This document shows positions 14,674 to 23,286 of a stretch of DNA of 64,000 bases, piece by piece. The position numbers were made by a program, and so were the translations under genes. The stretch is from positions 1 to 64,000 of the forward strand of contig JAICQO010000008.1 in assembly GCA_025937835.1 (NCBI GenBank), written 5' to 3'. Within the stretch, counting starts at the first letter, position 1; every line of letters starts with the position of its first letter. This stretch comes from Polyangiaceae bacterium (lineage in GTDB: Bacteria; Myxococcota_A; Polyangia; Polyangiales; Polyangiaceae). The notes under the pieces are model-generated. The model made no database searches, was not told the origin of the DNA, and saw only the letters and a list, made by a program, of their open reading frames with translations.

Positions 14674-15282
14674 TCAGTTGTTGCCGAACAGATCGTGGAT
14701 CTTCGAGTCGAGCGCCATCGCGATCTTGTACAAGCTGGAGATCGACGGGCTCGATTCAGCTCGTTCAATCTGCGACAGGAGCGAAATGCTGAGCCCGGTG
14801 CGACGGCTCATCTGCTTCAACGTCAGCTCCTTTTCCTTGCGCAGGGTGCGGATCGTGTCGCCGATGATCTTGTGTAGCTGCTCTTCCGGCGTGCGGGCCA
14901 GGCCCTTCTTCTTCATGACCCGTGACAACACGTCGCGGAACTCGTCCACGTTGAAGGGCTTCTTGATGTAGTCGACCGCGTCTAGCTTCATCGACGCGAT
15001 GGCCGTCTCGAGGTTCGGATGCGCCGTGAAGATGATCACGGCGATGTCGCTGTCGACGGAGCGAATGCGTTTCAGGACCTCGATGCCGTCGAGCTTCGGC
15101 ATCATCAGGTCGAGAATCATCACGTGGTAGTCGCCCTGACGCACCTCGTCTTCGACGAGTGTCGGGTCGCTCAAAGCTTTGACGACGAAGCCGTCTTTCT
15201 CGAGCAGGGTCTGCATGTACTCGCAGATCGCGCGATCGTCGTCGACGATCAGGATTCGGACGCTCGGTACTTCGATCGCCAA
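14674..15282 (-). CDS. response regulator with receiver and XRE-type helix-turn-helix output
   Basis: A 202-aa protein. The receiver domain (about 8-125) has the acidic pair in LIVDDDRA, phospho-acceptor Asp58 in MILDLMMPKLDG, Thr86 in FTAHPN and Lys108 in YIKKPF, so phosphorylation is expected. The C-terminal domain (about 140-200) is a Cro/C1-type helix-turn-helix: LTLKQMSRRTGLSISLLSQI and ERAESSPSISSLYKIA. This output type is rare among response regulators. The start is TTG 15282, fixed by AAGGAG six bases upstream (15289-15294). No histidine kinase is adjacent, so it is an orphan. It is preceded by an AT-rich promoter region. Confidence 0.9.
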   Translation of the reverse strand: MAIEVPSVRILIVDDDRAICEYMQTLLEKDGFVVKALSDPTLVEDEVRQGDYHVMILDLMMPKLDGIEVLKRIRSVDSDIAVIIFTAHPNLETAIASMKLDAVDYIKKPFNVDEFRDVLSRVMKKKGLARTPEEQLHKIIGDTIRTLRKEKELTLKQMSRRTGLSISLLSQIERAESSPSISSLYKIAMALDSKIHDLFGNN

Positions 15283-15299
15283 GAGATGCTCCTTCTGTG

Positions 15300-15420
15300 T
15301 GGATCCGTGCGGCTCCGATGTTGCAGTGACACTATAATGCGAATCTGGTTACCACTCCACTATATTTTTAACCGGTCCGTCCTTAGTTCGTAAGCATCCG
15401 AAATTAATTAGGAATTCGAA
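15300..15420 (-). promoter_or_regulatory. AT-rich promoter region of the receiver-XRE gene
   Basis: This stretch is far richer in A/T than its surroundings. On the minus strand TATAGTG occurs twice (rc of CACTATA at 15330-15336 and 15358-15364), 28 bases apart. The copy nearer the gene is a reasonable -10 element. No clear -35 was found. Confidence 0.45.
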
Positions 15421-15549
15421 GGGTGTCCGAGCCGTTTTCCGCGGCAGGTTCCGCTTTTCGCGGATGAATGTGGCGCGACCGTGAGTATTCCGTTCGCAGC
15501 ACAGCCAATTGCGATCGAGCGGAACCGGAACGCGTGTCGCGCTCACTCA

Positions 15550-17520
15550 TCAGAGTCGCGCTTCGAACGATCCAAACGCAGTCGTGCCAGGCAGCGGGAA
15601 TCCGACGACATCGAAGCGATCCTGAGCCAGTACGTTCGCGACACGCACGCGCAGACTCACGAAGCCCGAGAAGTCCACTTCGCCGCCGGCTTCCAGGTTG
15701 CCGTGTTCGGGGATCACGGCGAGGCCCGCGCGATCCGCGTAACGGCTGGCTTGGTGGATATAGCGCGCAGACAGCGAAACGCGATCGATGCCCGCGACGC
15801 TCAGTGAACGCGCGTAGGAGATGCCGGGGCTGAACACGAGTCGCGGCAGGAACGGCAGCACGTCGTTGGCGGTGGCGCGCTGTTCGGTCGTGTCGCGCGC
15901 GTCGGTGAGCGTGAGCGATGCGTCGAGGCGGAGCCCCGGCAGGGGCTCGGCGCCGAGCTCGAGCTCCGCGCCCAGAGTCCGGGAGCGCTCGCGATTTTCG
16001 GGGACGACGTAGCCCTGCGCGGTCCGCGAAAACACGATCAGGTCGCGCGTCCAGCGCACGTACCCGGAAGCGCCCAACCACAGGCCGACGCCCGCCGCGT
16101 CGTGGATGCGGATACCCGCGTCGAGGCCCAGCGCGCGCTCCGGTTCGAGCCGCGGGTTGCCGCGCACGACCGGCGACATTCCGAACAGCTCACCGAGCGT
16201 GGGAGAGCGCGCCGTGCGGGCGACGTTGGCGAACGCCACGAGCTTGCCGGCGCGCAGGCTCGGACCCACGCGGCCCGTGATCGGATGCTCGCTGCAGGCT
16301 TCGAGTCGCGAGGCTCTCGCGCTCGTGCACTCGACGGCGGCGAGCGCGCGCAGCGACCACAGCCCCTCGCCGACCTCGCCGGACAGGGACGGTCGCAGGT
16401 CGAAGCGTGCGGCTTCGAGCGCGGGGCGCCCGTGCGGTGCGAGCGGATCCTCGTGGCGTGTCAGCCTTTCAGCGCTGGTGTCGAGCGCGGAGCGAAGCCA
16501 CAGCCTCTCACCGGCGGCGAGCCTCAGCGCGACGCTCTGACCGCCGCGCACACCGTTCACGTGTACGTCGTCCGAGCCGAGCAGGAGCTCGAGCCCGGGG
16601 TCGCTCGCGTGGTTCGAGCTCGTGAGCAGGGTGGTCTGGGCTTCGAACCAGTTACCGTCCGCACCCAGGTCGGTGCGCGCCGTCAACGCCGCGAGCCTGC
16701 GCTGGAGCGATTCGCGGGCGAGATGGGTCGGGACATTGGCGAGCCGTCGCGCGCCGCGCTCGAGCGAGCCGTGGCTGGCGAGAAAGCCGAGCTGTGTCCG
16801 CCCGAGGCGTCGGCGCGCGTGCAGCCACGCGCCGAACAACTCCGCGTCGGTGTTCGACGAGTGAGCGTCGCGATCGTCCGAGCTCGTGAAGACCGTGCCG
16901 CGGCTGTCGTCGAAGGTGTAGTCGTTGCTGGCGGCTTCCAGACCGATGCCGCCGATCACGCCGTCGGACGGCGTACCGCTCGAGGCGGTCGCCCACGCGC
17001 CGTAGGTGCCGAGACCGCCGACCAGGGCGCCGAGCCCGAGCTTGCCGTCCGGTCGCCGGGGCACGAAATGCACGCTGCCTCCGGGGGCCGCTCGGTCCGC
17101 GTCTGCCGGTGCGTCGCCGCGGTAGAGCTCGATGCGCTCGATGAACCAGAGCGGCACCGTGGCCAGATCGGCGGATCCTCCGACCTCGTCGTTGATGCGC
17201 ACGCCGCCGAGGTACACGGGAGTCTGCGCGGACGTGGCGCCACGCACGCCGATCGAGGCCGAGGCGCCCAGCCCGCCGAGCTCCGAGATGGCGACGCCCG
17301 GGGACCCGCGCAGCGCATCTGCCGCTCGGAGGCCCGGCGCCTGCAAGCGTTCGCGCGGGATGATCTCGGACGACACCGAGTCGTCGCGCGTGGATGCTTT
17401 CGGGTGGCGCGTGCCGAGCACCTCGACGTTCGGCGGCGGTTCGTCGGCGCGGGCAGGGAAGGGGCATGCCAGGGCGACGAGCGCTGCGCACAAGGCGCCT
17501 GCGGCGCGGCGAGCGACCAC
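15550..17520 (-). CDS. TonB-dependent outer-membrane receptor
   Basis: About 656 aa from GTG 17520 (TTG 17523 is also possible); the longer frame would begin inside tRNA-Pro and is not used. A signal peptide (ARRAAGALCAALVALACPFPARA) is followed by a plug domain with SEIIPRERLQAPGLRAADAL, GVAISELGGLGASASIGVRG and VYLGGVRINDEVGGSADLAT. A 22-strand barrel region follows, with SPTLGELFG and the late-barrel RSRTLGAELELG. It resembles BtuB-like or small siderophore receptors and should import a metal complex or cofactor using TonB energy. No transporter, TonB or riboswitch lies beside it, so the ligand is unknown. The last residues are EARL rather than the usual terminal Phe. Confidence 0.9.
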   Translation of the reverse strand: MVARRAAGALCAALVALACPFPARADEPPPNVEVLGTRHPKASTRDDSVSSEIIPRERLQAPGLRAADALRGSPGVAISELGGLGASASIGVRGATSAQTPVYLGGVRINDEVGGSADLATVPLWFIERIELYRGDAPADADRAAPGGSVHFVPRRPDGKLGLGALVGGLGTYGAWATASSGTPSDGVIGGIGLEAASNDYTFDDSRGTVFTSSDDRDAHSSNTDAELFGAWLHARRRLGRTQLGFLASHGSLERGARRLANVPTHLARESLQRRLAALTARTDLGADGNWFEAQTTLLTSSNHASDPGLELLLGSDDVHVNGVRGGQSVALRLAAGERLWLRSALDTSAERLTRHEDPLAPHGRPALEAARFDLRPSLSGEVGEGLWSLRALAAVECTSARASRLEACSEHPITGRVGPSLRAGKLVAFANVARTARSPTLGELFGMSPVVRGNPRLEPERALGLDAGIRIHDAAGVGLWLGASGYVRWTRDLIVFSRTAQGYVVPENRERSRTLGAELELGAEPLPGLRLDASLTLTDARDTTEQRATANDVLPFLPRLVFSPGISYARSLSVAGIDRVSLSARYIHQASRYADRAGLAVIPEHGNLEAGGEVDFSGFVSLRVRVANVLAQDRFDVVGFPLPGTTAFGSFEARL

Positions 17521-17595
17521 CAACCCCCCGCGCTCATCGAACGACGGCGGGTTGTCCCCGCCGTCGCCCGCGCCCCCTCTGTCTTCGTCTCTCGG

Positions 17596-17669
17596 TCGGG
17601 GCGGGCAGATTCGAACTGCCGACCTCACGGACCCGAACCGTGCGCGCTACCAAACTGCGCTACGCCCCG
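17596..17669 (-). tRNA. tRNA-Pro(CGG)
   Basis: On the minus strand the acceptor CGGGGCG pairs with CGCCCCG. The D stem is GCGC/GCGC, the anticodon stem CACGG/CCGTG holds TTCGGGT (anticodon CGG), and the T arm is GGCAG-TTCGAAT-CTGCC. Discriminator A at 17596; CCA is not encoded. It lies between the TonB receptor and etfA. Confidence 0.93.
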
Positions 17670-17700
17670 AGAAGGCGACCCCTCGGGCGAGGGGCGCCGG

Positions 17701-17729
17701 AAGATGATCCCGAGCGTTCGAACTGTCAA
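17701..17729 (-). promoter_or_regulatory. sigma-70 promoter of tRNA-Pro
   Basis: On the minus strand TTGACA (17729-17724), a 17-base spacer and CATCTT (17706-17701) lie upstream of the tRNA. The discriminator again contains GCGCCCCTCG (17697-17688), as in the tRNA-Met promoter. Confidence 0.7.
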
Positions 17730-17764
17730 GGGAAAGACGCCGGGGCGTGGGGGTTTCTCGAACT

Positions 17765-18739
17765 TCAGGCCCGGCGCTTGTTCAGCTCCGCCACCAGCGC
17801 GGGCACGGCCTGGAAGAGATCGGCCACCAGACCGTAGTCGGCGATCTGGAAGATCGGCGCCTCCGCGTCCTTGTTGATGGCGACGATCACCTTCGAGCCC
17901 TTCATGCCGGCGATGTGCTGGATCGCGCCGGAGATGCCGATCGCGAGGTAGAGCGCCGGCGCGACGATCTTCCCCGTCTGGCCGACCTGATAGTCGCCGG
18001 GGGCGTATCCGGCGTCCACGGCGGCACGGCTCGCGCCGATGGCTGCGCCGAGCGCGTCCGCCAGCGGCTCGAGGACCTCCTTGAAGCGCTCCTTGAGCGC
18101 GCGGCCGCCCGAGACCACGACCTTGGCGTCGGTGAGCTCGGGGCGCTCGCTCTTCACGGAGTCGAGGCCCACGAACTGAACCCGTGCCGCCGCTTCGCCC
18201 ACGGGCGCCTTGGCTACGCTCTCGACCGGCGAGCTCCCGCCTGCCGGCTCGGCCGCGGAGAACTCGCTCTGGCGCGCCGTGGCCACCTGGATCGGCGTGG
18301 ACAGGGTGCACGAGCCGAAGGCGTTGCCGGCGAACATCGGTCGCTTGTAGACGATGGCTCCGCCCTCGACGCTCACGCCCGAGCAGTCGCCGGCGAACGC
18401 GGCGTCGAGCCGGGCGGCGACGCGCGGCATCAGATCTTTGCCCTGGCTGGTCGCGGTGGCGACGACGAGCCCGTAGCCCTTGGCCACGGCCGCGACGGTC
18501 GGCGCGAATTGTTCGGCCGTGTAGTTCTTGAAAGCGGGGTCTTCACACGTGACGACCTTGCTCGCCCCGTAGCGGGCGAGCTCGGCTGCGGCGTCGGCGG
18601 TTTTGTCGCCGAGCACCAAAATCGCGAGCGAACCGCCGAGCGCGGGCAGCGCGGCTTTCGCAAAGCTCAGCGCCGAGAGGGTAGCCTTCTTCGGTTTGCC
18701 GTCTTCTCCGAGCTCGGCAACGACGAGTGCATCTGCCAT
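17765..18739 (-). CDS. etfA: electron transfer flavoprotein alpha subunit
   Basis: A 324-aa protein of normal length. The C-terminal FAD-binding domain is clear: [20 protein letters not shown], then [40 protein letters not shown] and [14 protein letters not shown], ending in LNKRR. It forms a heterodimer with EtfB that carries electrons from acyl-CoA and other dehydrogenases to ETF:quinone oxidoreductase. It follows etfB with a 36-base gap in the same operon. Confidence 0.97.
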   Translation of the reverse strand: MADALVVAELGEDGKPKKATLSALSFAKAALPALGGSLAILVLGDKTADAAAELARYGASKVVTCEDPAFKNYTAEQFAPTVAAVAKGYGLVVATATSQGKDLMPRVAARLDAAFAGDCSGVSVEGGAIVYKRPMFAGNAFGSCTLSTPIQVATARQSEFSAAEPAGGSSPVESVAKAPVGEAAARVQFVGLDSVKSERPELTDAKVVVSGGRALKERFKEVLEPLADALGAAIGASRAAVDAGYAPGDYQVGQTGKIVAPALYLAIGISGAIQHIAGMKGSKVIVAINKDAEAPIFQIADYGLVADLFQAVPALVAELNKRRA

Positions 18740-18775
18740 GTCTTGAATTCTCCGAGACTGTTCCGCAGGTCCGCT

Positions 18776-19606
18776 TCAGAGCGCCTTGGCTTCGTCGGCG
18801 AGCTTGTCGACCAGCTCGGCCACGTCCTTGACCTTGATGCCGGCCTTGCGTTGCGGCGGGCGTTCGAATTTCCGGTACTGGGTGGTGAGGGCTGCGCCGC
18901 CTGCGACGTCGGCGAGCGCCTTCACGTCGAGGGGCTTCTTCTTGGCAGCCATGATCGCCGGAAGCGGTGCGAAGCGCACGCCGTCTCCATAGACGAAACC
19001 GGCTTCCGTGTGGCGCGAGTACACGCTCTTCGGCGCCACGATCCGCAGATCTACCGTGACCACTGCGGGCAACCCGAGCCGTAGCGTGAGCACGCCGCCG
19101 TCGACCTCGCGCCCCACGAGCAGGCTCTTCTCCGACTCCTCGCGGAGGGTCGCGGCGAAGGTCGCCATCGGCCAGTCGAGCAGCTCGGCCAAGCGCTGGC
19201 CCACCTGGTTGCTGTCGCCGTCGACCGCCTGCTTGCCCATCAGCACGAGGTCGGGCTTCTCGGCGTCGACCACGCTCTTCAGCGCGAGCGCCACCAGGCG
19301 CCCGTCGAGCTTGTCGTCGCTCGCGTCGATGCGGATCGCGCGGTCGGCGCCCGTGGCGAGCGCGGCGCGCAGCGTGGTCTCCGCCTCTTTCGGGGCGAGC
19401 GTCACGACCACGACCTCGCCGATCCGCGATTTCGGCGCCTTGCCGTTCTCGGTCAGGCGCAGGGCGGCTTCGAGCGCGTATTCGTCGAATGGATTCATCT
19501 TCCATTCGAGCCCCGCGGTGTCGATCGTGTCACCCGCTGGCGGGATCTTGATCTTGTTGGCGTTGTCCGGATCGGCGACGCGCTTGAGTGCAACCAGGAC
19601 CTTCAA
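18776..19606 (-). CDS. etfB: electron transfer flavoprotein beta subunit
   Basis: A 276-aa protein. It starts MKVLVALKRVADPDNANKIK, typical of EtfB, followed by EWKMNPFDEYALEAALRL. The AMP/recognition region reads LVLMGKQAVDGDSNQVGQRL and LGLPAVVTVDLRI. Partner of EtfA immediately downstream. The gene is divergent from nadB across a 167-base gap that contains a perfect 22-bp palindrome. Confidence 0.97.
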   Translation of the reverse strand: MKVLVALKRVADPDNANKIKIPPAGDTIDTAGLEWKMNPFDEYALEAALRLTENGKAPKSRIGEVVVVTLAPKEAETTLRAALATGADRAIRIDASDDKLDGRLVALALKSVVDAEKPDLVLMGKQAVDGDSNQVGQRLAELLDWPMATFAATLREESEKSLLVGREVDGGVLTLRLGLPAVVTVDLRIVAPKSVYSRHTEAGFVYGDGVRFAPLPAIMAAKKKPLDVKALADVAGGAALTTQYRKFERPPQRKAGIKVKDVAELVDKLADEAKAL

Positions 19607-19702
19607 ATCGACCCTCCTTCGAACCTTCGCTCGCTGAGCTTTCGGGGACTCTACCCGATCTGGAGCGCTCCGCGCCGGTTCCGGGCGCGGCGCTGCGTGG
19701 CA

Positions 19703-19724
19703 GGATCGGCCAATTGGCCGATCC
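19703..19724. promoter_or_regulatory. perfect 22-bp palindrome between etfB and nadB
   Basis: GGATCGGCCAA (19703-19713) is followed directly by its exact reverse complement (19714-19724). It sits about 50 bases before the nadB start and 97 bases before etfB, where an operator for a dimeric regulator would be placed. Which of the two genes it serves is not known. Confidence 0.6.
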
Positions 19725-19773
19725 GTGCGCGCGGCGGGGGCTGGGACTGGTGGTATGAGAAGCGCCCACCCGT

Positions 19774-21387
19774 ATGGTGATGCGAACTGATTATCTCGTG
19801 CTCGGCAGCGGCGTCGCCGGTCTGTCGTTTGCGCTGCAGGCTGCGGCTCACGGTCAGGTGGTGCTGCTCACCAAGCGCGCCGCGATCGATACCGCGACCA
19901 GCTGGGCTCAGGGGGGCGTCGCCGCCGTGCTTTCGCCCGACGACTCCTTCGACAAACACGCCGAGGACACGCGAGTGGCGGGCGCGGGGCTGTGCCACGA
20001 AGTCACCGTCGACCTGTGTGTGCGCGAAGCACCGGACGCGATCCGGTTCTTGAGCCAGCTCGGCGCGCAATTTTCCGAGCGCGAGGCCGGCTCGGGCAAC
20101 TTCGATCTCGGCCGGGAAGGCGGCCACAGCGAGCGACGCATCGTGCACGCCGGCGACATCACCGGCCGTGAGATCCAACGCACACTCTGGGAAGCCGTGC
20201 GGGAGTCCCCGAACATCGAGGTGCTCGAGTGGCACATGGGCGTGGACCTGATCACGCTCTCGAACTTCGGCGGGCCGGATCGCTGCTGCGGCGCCTACGT
20301 GCTCGACGAGCGAAATGGGCGGATCGAGACGCTGCTCGCTCGCGCCACGGTGCTCGCCACAGGCGGCGCCGGCAAGGTCTACCTCTACACGTCCAATCCG
20401 GACGTCGCGACCGGGGACGGCGTGGCCATGGCCTACCGCGCCGGGGCCGAGGTCGCGAACATGGAGTTCTACCAGTTTCACCCGACGGTGTTGTACGAGC
20501 CCAAGGCCAAGAGCTTCCTGGTGAGCGAGGCGCTGCGGGGCGAGGGTGCCGTGCTGCGCTTGCCGGACGGCGAAGCGTTCATGAAGCGGCATCACCCGAT
20601 GGCCGATCTCGCGCCGCGCGACGTCGTGGCCCGCGCCATCGACTTCGAGATGAAGCGAACGGGCTCGGAGCACGTGCTGCTCGACATCACGCACCGAAAC
20701 CCGGACTCGGTGCGCGCGCGCTTTCCCAACATCTACGCCGAGTGCCTGCGCTACGGGATCGACGCGGCGGTGCAGGGCATCCCCGTCGTGCCCGCGGCGC
20801 ACTACATGTGCGGCGGCGTGACCACGGATCTGCACGGCCGCACCACGTTGCCGGGCCTGTGGGCGATCGGCGAGGTGGCCTGCACGGGCCTTCACGGGGC
20901 GAACCGCCTGGCGTCGAACTCGCTGCTCGAAGGCCTGGTCTTCGGCCGGCGCGCCGCGCTGAAGCTCGGGCAACAAGCGGAGGAGATCCGCCGCCAGCCG
21001 CTGCCGAACGTGGCCGATTGGCAGACCGGGTCGGCGGTGCCGAGCGACGAGGCCGTCGTGGTCTCGCACAACTGGGACGAGCTCCGGCACACGATGTGGA
21101 ACTACGTCGGGATCGTGCGCAACGACGCGCGCCTGCGCCGTGCGGCTCGCCGTGTGGCGCTGCTCGAGCAGGAGATCCGCGAGTATTACTGGAAGCACCT
21201 GGTCACGCGCGATCTGCTCGAGCTCCGCAACATCGCCACCGTGGCCGAGCTGATCATTGCCTCGGCGGCGAGCCGGCGCGAGAGCCGCGGCCTGCATTTT
21301 ACGACCGACTATCCCGAGAGCCGCTCGGAGTTCGCAGCCGACACCGTCACCAAGCGCGGAGTCCTACCGCACCTGCGCGGCCACTGA
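19774..21387 (+). CDS. nadB: L-aspartate oxidase
   Basis: A 537-aa protein, the family's usual length. It opens with the FAD-binding DYLVLGSGVAGLSFAL and continues with the active-site segment TSWAQGGVAAVL, then FHPTVLY, AAHYMCGGV and TGLHGANRLASNSLLEGLVFG. It oxidises L-aspartate to iminoaspartate for quinolinate and NAD synthesis. nadA and nadC are not in the window. ATG 19774 and ATG 19780 are both possible starts; the second places the first strand as in other NadB proteins. Confidence 0.97.
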   Translation: MVMRTDYLVLGSGVAGLSFALQAAAHGQVVLLTKRAAIDTATSWAQGGVAAVLSPDDSFDKHAEDTRVAGAGLCHEVTVDLCVREAPDAIRFLSQLGAQFSEREAGSGNFDLGREGGHSERRIVHAGDITGREIQRTLWEAVRESPNIEVLEWHMGVDLITLSNFGGPDRCCGAYVLDERNGRIETLLARATVLATGGAGKVYLYTSNPDVATGDGVAMAYRAGAEVANMEFYQFHPTVLYEPKAKSFLVSEALRGEGAVLRLPDGEAFMKRHHPMADLAPRDVVARAIDFEMKRTGSEHVLLDITHRNPDSVRARFPNIYAECLRYGIDAAVQGIPVVPAAHYMCGGVTTDLHGRTTLPGLWAIGEVACTGLHGANRLASNSLLEGLVFGRRAALKLGQQAEEIRRQPLPNVADWQTGSAVPSDEAVVVSHNWDELRHTMWNYVGIVRNDARLRRAARRVALLEQEIREYYWKHLVTRDLLELRNIATVAELIIASAASRRESRGLHFTTDYPESRSEFAADTVTKRGVLPHLRGH

Positions 21388-21403
21388 CGCGCGCCGCACG
21401 GCC

Positions 21404-22186
21404 ATGAGCCGCCCGAGCTTCACCCCGTTCGACGCCGTATTCTGGACGCTCTCGCTCACGGCGGCGCTGGTCGCCGTGATCACGCTGCTGCAGTCGATAT
21501 CGGCGCGCTTCGCGCACGTCGCGGTCGGCGGCGCGGTGGAGGTCGTGCTCTATGCGGGCGCGAGCTACCTGGTGCTCGAGCGTCCAACTCCGCGCCCGCT
21601 CACGGAGCTCGGCCTGACACGCGCGCCGCTCTGGCTGCTCGGGGCCGGCGCCGCGCTCGGTGTCTCGCTGCACGGGCTCGCCGAGGTCATCCAGTCGCTG
21701 GTCGAAACCGTGCTGCCGACGCCGGAAGGTGTGCTCGAGCAGCGATTGGCGCGCCTGCAGGGCACGGGGTTCGTGGACAGAGCAGCGCTGTTCGCGTTCG
21801 TCTGCGTGCTCTCGCCCGCGGCGGAGGAGCTATTCTTCCGCGGCGCGCTCCACGGGCGGCTCGCGCGCGGTTACGGCTTCGTGCGGGTGGCGTGGACTAC
21901 CTCGATTCTGTTCACGCTGAGCCACTTCGAGCCGCGGCTCTGGCCGTCCTTGCTGACGGTGGCGCTGGCTCTCGCGCTGCTGCGGCAAAAGAGCGCAAGT
22001 ATCCTACCCGGCTACTTGCTCCATGCGGCGTTCAATGCCACGACGCTGTTCTCCGTGTGGTTCCTGCCCGAGCCGCACACGAGCTCGCCGTCACCGATGA
22101 TCCTCGCATTGCTCTCCTCTGCCACGACCGCCGCGCTGCTCGTGGCCTTGGTTCGCCGGAAGAACCGGGAGCTGCCCGGCGCGTGA
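21404..22186 (+). CDS. CPBP-family intramembrane metalloprotease (CAAX protease-like)
   Basis: A 260-aa protein with about seven membrane helices. The family motifs are present: EELFFRGALHGRL (motif 1, EExxxR), SILFTLSHFEP (FxxxH), and LLHAAFNATT (HxxxN-like). CPBP proteases cleave within or near the membrane; bacterial members act in peptide processing, immunity to bacteriocins or regulation. The ATG is at 21404, 16 bases after nadB. Its stop overlaps the next start (GTGA, 22183-22186). Confidence 0.92.
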   Translation: MSRPSFTPFDAVFWTLSLTAALVAVITLLQSISARFAHVAVGGAVEVVLYAGASYLVLERPTPRPLTELGLTRAPLWLLGAGAALGVSLHGLAEVIQSLVETVLPTPEGVLEQRLARLQGTGFVDRAALFAFVCVLSPAAEELFFRGALHGRLARGYGFVRVAWTTSILFTLSHFEPRLWPSLLTVALALALLRQKSASILPGYLLHAAFNATTLFSVWFLPEPHTSSPSPMILALLSSATTAALLVALVRRKNRELPGA

Positions 22187-23286
22187 GCCCCAAGATCGCT
22201 CTGTGTTTGCCGGGCGGCGGCGCGATGGGCGCGCTGTATCAGGTGGGCGCGCTCGCGGCGATCGAGGACGCCGTCGAAGGCTTCGACGCCAACTCCTTCG
22301 ACCTGTACGTCGGCAACTCGGTCGGGGCGAGCTTGTCGGCCACGCTCGCGGCGGGCCTGCCGGTGCAGCGCCTGTACCGAGCTTTCCTCGATCCGGCGGA
22401 CGTGTACTTCGGCATCGAGCGCAAGCACCTGTTGCGCATCGATCTCGGTGAGTGGCGGCGCACGTTGATGTCGGCGCTCTCGGCGCTCGGTCACGCCGCA
22501 GGCTCGGCGCTGTCGCGCGAGGCCAAGGCCGTGCCGGCCACGCTCTGGCAAGAGCTCGATCGGCTGTACGACTCGCTGCCCGCGGGCTGGTTCACTCTCG
22601 AGGGTTACGAGCGCTTCCTCGAGGAGTTCTTCGAACGCCGTGGTGTGCCGAAGACCTTCGCGGCCATGCCCAAGCCGCTGCGCGTGCTGTCGCACGACCT
22701 CGACACCGGGGCGCCGGTTTGCTTCGGCGACGAGGGCTACGAGGGCGTGCCGCTGGCCCGCGCCTGCATCGCCTCGATGGCCGTTCCGCCATTCTTCTCC
22801 CCCGTGAAAATCGGCGACCGCCACTACATCAACCCGGGTGCGGGCTCGCTGTCACCGATGGAAGTCGCGGTGCGGGACGGCGCCACCGCGATCGTCGTCG
22901 TGAACTCGATGACCCCGATCTCTGCCGCGTCGGTGCCGACCGGCCACGGTCACCGCGACAGCTTGCGCGACAAGGGCAACATGTGGGTGTTGAATCAGGC
23001 GCTCCGCATCGGCAGCCAGCGCATGGTCGACGACACCTGCCAGCGGCTGAAGGCCGAGCACCCGGCGCTGTCGCTGCTCCGCATCGAGCCGGAGCCGGAA
23101 GACGGCGTGCTGTTCCTCTACAACGCCTCGAGCTTCGACGCGCGCAGGCGGCTGCTCGAGCGCGCCTACACCTCGACCCGCAAGGAGCTCGGGCGGCGCT
23201 TCGCCGCGGCCGATCCCACGCTGCTCCGCGCGGGTTTTCGCCCCAAGACCCCGACCTCACGCCCCTCGTCGCCACCGCCGTCGTGA
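22183..23286 (+). CDS. patatin-like phospholipase-family protein with altered catalytic Asp motif
   Basis: A 367-aa protein. The oxyanion motif LPGGGAMGALYQVGAL and nucleophile elbow GNSVGAS are intact. Where patatins have DGG or DGA (YVDGG in close relatives), this protein reads YINPGAG, so the catalytic Asp appears to be Asn and the following Gly is Pro. It may have weak or no lipase activity, or use another acid. The start is GTG 22183, overlapping the protease stop; its own stop overlaps the next start (GTGA, 23283-23286), so three membrane-related genes are translationally chained. Confidence 0.88.
   Translation: MSPKIALCLPGGGAMGALYQVGALAAIEDAVEGFDANSFDLYVGNSVGASLSATLAAGLPVQRLYRAFLDPADVYFGIERKHLLRIDLGEWRRTLMSALSALGHAAGSALSREAKAVPATLWQELDRLYDSLPAGWFTLEGYERFLEEFFERRGVPKTFAAMPKPLRVLSHDLDTGAPVCFGDEGYEGVPLARACIASMAVPPFFSPVKIGDRHYINPGAGSLSPMEVAVRDGATAIVVVNSMTPISAASVPTGHGHRDSLRDKGNMWVLNQALRIGSQRMVDDTCQRLKAEHPALSLLRIEPEPEDGVLFLYNASSFDARRRLLERAYTSTRKELGRRFAAADPTLLRAGFRPKTPTSRPSSPPPS

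Noticed and set aside
16102-17877. Long plus-strand open frame opposite the TonB receptor
   Set aside because: No recognisable motif, runs across tRNA-Pro into etfA; shadow of the receptor gene.
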